NCBI GenBank assembly: GCA_019420325.1
Contig: JAHZHK010000031.1
Span: 1 to 26,733, forward strand
DNA from: Coriobacteriaceae bacterium
GTDB taxonomy: Bacteria; Actinomycetota; Coriobacteriia; Coriobacteriales; UMGS124
Length of the DNA: 26,733 nt
Reading direction: 5' to 3'
Shown here: one piece after another, positions 23,594 through 26,733 of the stretch
Numbering within the stretch: position 1 is the stretch's first letter
How the letters are laid out: each line of letters begins with the position of its first letter
The notes under the pieces: model-generated
Told to the model about the DNA's origin: nothing
Databases searched by the model: none
What the model saw: the letters and a program-made list of their open reading frames with translations, nothing else
Program-made: the position numbers and the translations under genes

Positions 23594-24610
23594 ATGAAAG
23601 AGATTCGCAAGCAGATTGGCGCCTTTTCGAAGGAAGACCGGGGGAACGCTCCCCTTACCCGCCGTCAGGCATGCGGAGTCCTCGGCGTCTTCGCCTTGAG
23701 CGGAGTCGCGGCGCTCCTCACCGGTTGCAATGAACAGGGCAGTCAGCAGGATTCCGACGGAGCGCACCTCGTAGCCAGCGTGCAGCCCAACGATCTTGCC
23801 ACCGTGAGCGATGCGAGTGGAGCAAGTACAGACATACCTTCTACCAGCGCAAACGACGGCGCCGCTCAGTCCACCCCTGCCTCGGGCACCCTCCAGGTTC
23901 CCGCACAAGGAAATACCACCTATACGAGTGCCAGCGGCGCCACTTGCATCGTGCGCAGTGCCGACGAACGTCGAGCCACAAGCAACAGCACCAACGAGGA
24001 GTTCCCCGGCCGTCATGTGTGCTTTCTCACCTTCGACGACGGCCCAAGCACAAACACCCAGCGCATCCTGGGAATTCTCAACGACTACGGCGTGAGGGCC
24101 ACGTGGTTTGTGAAAGGCAACTGCGGCAGCCTTGAGGAGCTTCCGAGCATCTGGGAGCAGGGCAACCAGGTGGCCATCCACACCTACACTCACGAGTACG
24201 AGCAGGTATATGCCAGCGTCGACGCCTACTGGGCCGACCTGCACCAATGTGGCGACGCCATCGCCGAGCAAATCGGACACTCCCCCACGCTTGTGCGCTT
24301 CCCCGGCGGCAGCGTCAACGACTTCAACGCCGGAGTACGCGGCGCAATTATCGAGCAGATGAACGAGACAGGCTACCATTATTTCGACTGGAACGTCTCC
24401 TGCGGTGACGGCGCCGATCACACGGCCGATGAGCTCGTGGGCTACACGATTGGCGAGGCTGACGGATGCCATTCCTGCTGCGTGCTCATGCACGACTCCG
24501 CCGCCAAGGACACCACCGTGGAGGCTCTGCCGCGCATCATCCAATACTTCATCGACAACGGTTTCGAATTCGACGTCCTGCTCAGCGACACGTTCGGGTA
24601 TCACTTTTAG
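23594..24610 (+). CDS. Exported polysaccharide deacetylase (NodB domain) with Tat-like lipoprotein signal
   Basis: The 338-residue protein begins with a charged n-region, a twin-Arg pair (Arg23, Arg24 in PLTRRQACGVLG), a hydrophobic h-region and a lipobox LLTGC with Cys45, so it is probably a membrane-anchored exported lipoprotein. A low-complexity Ser/Thr/Ala linker (46-135) leads to the NodB domain (about 141-330). That domain has TFDDGPS (Asp148, Asp149), the zinc ligands HTYTH (His196, His200), RFPGG (235-239) and LMHDS (His300). It would remove N- or O-acetyl groups from peptidoglycan or another surface glycan. ATG 23594 is 6 bases after AGGAG (23583-23587); ATG 23588 is the alternative. 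The PAP2 gene lies 107 bases upstream. Confidence 0.88.
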   Translation: MKEIRKQIGAFSKEDRGNAPLTRRQACGVLGVFALSGVAALLTGCNEQGSQQDSDGAHLVASVQPNDLATVSDASGASTDIPSTSANDGAAQSTPASGTLQVPAQGNTTYTSASGATCIVRSADERRATSNSTNEEFPGRHVCFLTFDDGPSTNTQRILGILNDYGVRATWFVKGNCGSLEELPSIWEQGNQVAIHTYTHEYEQVYASVDAYWADLHQCGDAIAEQIGHSPTLVRFPGGSVNDFNAGVRGAIIEQMNETGYHYFDWNVSCGDGADHTADELVGYTIGEADGCHSCCVLMHDSAAKDTTVEALPRIIQYFIDNGFEFDVLLSDTFGYHF

Positions 24611-24645
24611 GTTGAGGCGGGTCGAGACCCATCGCCAGCAGACTG

Positions 24646-24736
24646 GATTAACATACATTTAAATAGTTGAAATGTATGTTAAATCATCAAAGTCCCAGTT
24701 GGCGTGATTTTCAAAATCTTGAAATGTATGTTGTTT
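24646..24736 (+). repeat. Three-copy dispersed AT-rich intergenic element, copy C
   Basis: Half-site AACATACATTT (24650-24660), facing GAAATGTATGTT (24669-24680), a core with CCCAGTTGGCG, and a third GAAATGTATGTT (24721-24732). Spacings equal those of copies A and B; by eye it is about three-quarters identical to copy A. It lies between the convergent deacetylase and flavoprotein genes. Confidence 0.85.
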
Positions 24737-24765
24737 TGCAAGCCGCGACATATCCAGGCGCACAA

Positions 24766-24808
24766 AAAGAAGCGGGTCGCCCTCAATGGGGACGGCCCGC
24801 TCTTCTTC
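24766..24808 (-). terminator. Terminator of the minus-strand flavoprotein gene
   Basis: AAGAAGCGGG (about 24768-24777) pairs with CCCGCTCTTCTT (about 24797-24808), with a two-base bulge. On the minus strand the hairpin ends in a TTCTTTTTG run, as expected for termination after the stop at 24836. Confidence 0.65.
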
Positions 24809-24835
24809 CAATCTACCGCGAGCGCTCAGTGTCGC

Positions 24836-26644
24836 CTAGCCCTCGACGACACCGTCCTCGGCGAGGATGCCGCCGGCAGCCATGTAGCCTCCGACAAACG
24901 CCAGGCCAAGGTCGGCATACATGCCCGTGAGGGGCTGGCCGGCTGCATTGCCCTCGCCTGCCGAACCGCCCGCGGTGTGCCAGACGGCGTACAGACCAGG
25001 GATAACCTTGCCAGCCGTATTCACAACCTGCATGGAGGGCGTAACGTGCAGGCCGCACTTGGAGCCAAACACGTGACCGCCCACGGCCGCAGCGTAGAAG
25101 GGCGGCTCATCGAGGGCAAGCAGCCACTCGGCGGGGTACTTGTAGGAAGCGACGTAATCCTCGCCGGTCTCGCAGGCGGCATTCCACTTCTCAACTGCTC
25201 CGGTCAGCACGCCGGTATCAAGGCCAAGCGCGCTCTCGAGCTCCTCGATGGTATCGCAGCACTTGATCACACCCGCGTCGACCATCTGCTGAAATCCGGT
25301 GCGCCAATCGCGCAGGTCAAGCGGCACGCGGTCGATATAGGGGTCGTCGTCGGCAACAATCGTCGCCTTGCGGCAGATGACCTGGCCGAAGTAGTTGTCG
25401 AGCATGAGCTGCTCGTACTTGGAGTCGAAGATGCAGTACGTCTTACCGTCGGGCTGAGCCATCTCAATGGAGGCGGTGTCACACAGACCGGCCGAGCTGG
25501 GAGACTCGTTCGTGGTGTAGGGGAAGCTGCGACCGGAGGTGGAGATGTAGGGCACGCGCTCGCCGAGCTTGTTGATGCGCAACCAGGGCTGACGAACCAC
25601 CTGGTTGCCGTCTTTGTTGATGTGGCACTCCATCTGGGTATCGAACTCGTCGTAGTCACGCCACCACACGCCACCGTCAAAGGCGCCCGTGGAGTCGAAG
25701 CCGGCCAGGTCGGCGCCCACGCCCATGCCCATGCGGATGCACTCGCCCGTACCGTTGGGCGGCGTGGCGATGTTGGCGATGCCCTTGAGACAGGTAGCCG
25801 AGTACTTGGCCATCATCGCGCGGTTGACCTCCATGCCACCAGCGCACAGCACCACACCGCGCGTGGCATGAATGAGCTTTTCGCCATCGTCCTGCTTGAC
25901 CTTCACACCCACGACTGCGCCTGCTGTCTCGTCGAACACCAGAGCCTCGACCTCGCAGCTCGTGCGAACTTCGGCGCCGTCGTCGACGGCCTTCTGCACA
26001 AGAAGCTGCAGCGGGATGTAGTTGACGTTGATGCCGTTGGTCTCCGTCTTCATGCCATCCCACTGGAGCAGGCCCGCGCCGGCCGGCGAGGGGTTGCTCG
26101 CCACCCACTTGGCGCCTGCGTGGTCGATCATCCAGTCGATGCACTTGGGGCCCTCAACTGCCATGGCACGCATGAGTTCGGGGTCGCCCGTCATCTGCTG
26201 GCAGCTGAGCATGAACTCGACGATATTTTCGACGTCGTAAGGGTAGCTCGGATAGGCCCACTGCGCCTCTTCAGCCAGACGGTGACCACCGAAGTTAGAG
26301 AACATGCTGGAGCACTGCGAGTTGCCGCCAGTCGAAATGCTGCGCTCGACCATGAGCACGTCGTAGCCGGCCTGAGCCAGACGAATGGAGGCGTTCACGC
26401 CGGCGGCACCTGAGCCAACGACAACAATCTGATGCTCCTCGTCCCAGCTTGCAGGCACGTCCACGGGTGGAATGGGCGCCGCAGCGGCCTCGAACGCTGC
26501 GCGGGCTTCATCATCTGCAGAGCTCGCGGAATCGGCGCAGGCAAGGCCAGGCAGCGCGGCAAGCGCGGCAGCGGCTCCGGCGGTAGTAGCCGAGGCGGCC
26601 AGGAAGTCACGGCGGTTCAGAGAGGCAGCAGTCTTGGTTTCCAT
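24836..26644 (-). CDS. Tat-exported FAD-dependent flavoprotein reductase (FAD_binding_2 family)
   Basis: The 602-residue protein has a Tat signal LNRRDFLAASATTAG (9-23) and probable cleavage after ACA (about 36). The dinucleotide-binding motif VVVGSGAAGVNASIRLAQAG (about 72-91) is followed by VERS and GGNSQ, the FAD contacts of fumarate/urocanate reductase-like flavoproteins. The C-terminal FAD segment is GLYAVWHTAGGSAGEGNAAG. In Coriobacteriia such exported flavoproteins act as terminal reductases fed by membrane or extracytoplasmic electron carriers. No haem-binding CXXCH or FMN-binding domain is fused, so a separate electron donor is needed. Arg402 and Arg544 of flavocytochrome c3 have no clear counterparts, so the substrate is not fumarate with any confidence. 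The start at 26644 has AAGGGGAG 5 bases upstream; an extension to 26698 is not signal-like. Confidence 0.9.
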   Translation of the reverse strand: METKTAASLNRRDFLAASATTAGAAAALAALPGLACADSASSADDEARAAFEAAAAPIPPVDVPASWDEEHQIVVVGSGAAGVNASIRLAQAGYDVLMVERSISTGGNSQCSSMFSNFGGHRLAEEAQWAYPSYPYDVENIVEFMLSCQQMTGDPELMRAMAVEGPKCIDWMIDHAGAKWVASNPSPAGAGLLQWDGMKTETNGINVNYIPLQLLVQKAVDDGAEVRTSCEVEALVFDETAGAVVGVKVKQDDGEKLIHATRGVVLCAGGMEVNRAMMAKYSATCLKGIANIATPPNGTGECIRMGMGVGADLAGFDSTGAFDGGVWWRDYDEFDTQMECHINKDGNQVVRQPWLRINKLGERVPYISTSGRSFPYTTNESPSSAGLCDTASIEMAQPDGKTYCIFDSKYEQLMLDNYFGQVICRKATIVADDDPYIDRVPLDLRDWRTGFQQMVDAGVIKCCDTIEELESALGLDTGVLTGAVEKWNAACETGEDYVASYKYPAEWLLALDEPPFYAAAVGGHVFGSKCGLHVTPSMQVVNTAGKVIPGLYAVWHTAGGSAGEGNAAGQPLTGMYADLGLAFVGGYMAAGGILAEDGVVEG

Positions 26645-26733
26645 ACGATCTCCCCTTTGTTCGAAATGGAAAATGGCTGGTACAGCAACGCAAGACACAT
26701 GGTACGGCGCTGCAAGAGCGCGGCCCTGCAGGG

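Noticed and set aside
2601..24736. The three AT-rich repeats as a CRISPR array or prophage attachment sites
   Set aside because: Copies are kilobases apart, not regularly spaced, one is inverted, and no cas, integrase or phage genes are present.
24704..26413. A 569-codon open frame antisense to the Tat flavoprotein
   Set aside because: Its start lies inside copy C of the repeat, composition is a shadow pattern, and the opposite strand has clear FAD and Tat motifs.

Overview
The window is GC-rich, densely coded bacterial chromosome. Several traits suggest an anaerobic actinobacterium of the class Coriobacteriia (Olsenella/Collinsella/Eggerthella relatives): large FAD_binding_2 flavoproteins at both ends (the complete one with a Tat signal), strong GC bias at third codon positions, and gene types common in that class. 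This assignment is inference from gene content. No rRNA, tRNA, CRISPR array, transposase or phage gene was seen.

Layout. 1-1368: 3' part of a flavoprotein reductase, then a terminator and a non-coding stretch with about 40-bp tandem repeats. 1780-2559: class I amidotransferase-like (C26) hydrolase. 2859-7298: sbcD-sbcC nuclease operon. 7713-9062: NhaD-like antiporter. 9205-10876: a structured leader, a small radical SAM enzyme and a queuosine-precursor transporter interrupted by an in-frame amber codon, together a probable queuine salvage unit. 11120-12487 (-): S41/PDZ protein that seems to have lost its catalytic dyad. 12739-14319: PutP-type sodium/solute symporter. 14479-15874: HipA-like kinase overlapping a gene for a two-domain Xre protein, a toxin-first Hip-like module. 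15913-17216 (-): DUF167 protein and AEC transporter. 17437-19407: HtpG. 19872-20432 (-): NiaR-type regulator. 20946-22049 (-): PfoR-type EIIC membrane protein. 22360-24610: small single-TM protein, PAP2 phosphatase and a Tat/lipobox polysaccharide deacetylase. 24836-26644 (-): complete Tat-exported flavoprotein.

Most genes are single units closed by strong hairpins. The clear multi-gene units are sbcDC (directly abutting), the radical SAM/transporter pair and the overlapping kinase/Xre pair.

The most unusual observation is an AT-rich intergenic element of about 85-90 bp present three times (about 2601-2693, 20770-20858 inverted, 24646-24736). Each copy carries three copies of a 12-mer (consensus GAAATGTATGTT) in identical geometry. 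Also notable are the degenerate S41 protein, the Hip-like module, the amber-interrupted transporter and the putative structured leader upstream of the queuosine genes.
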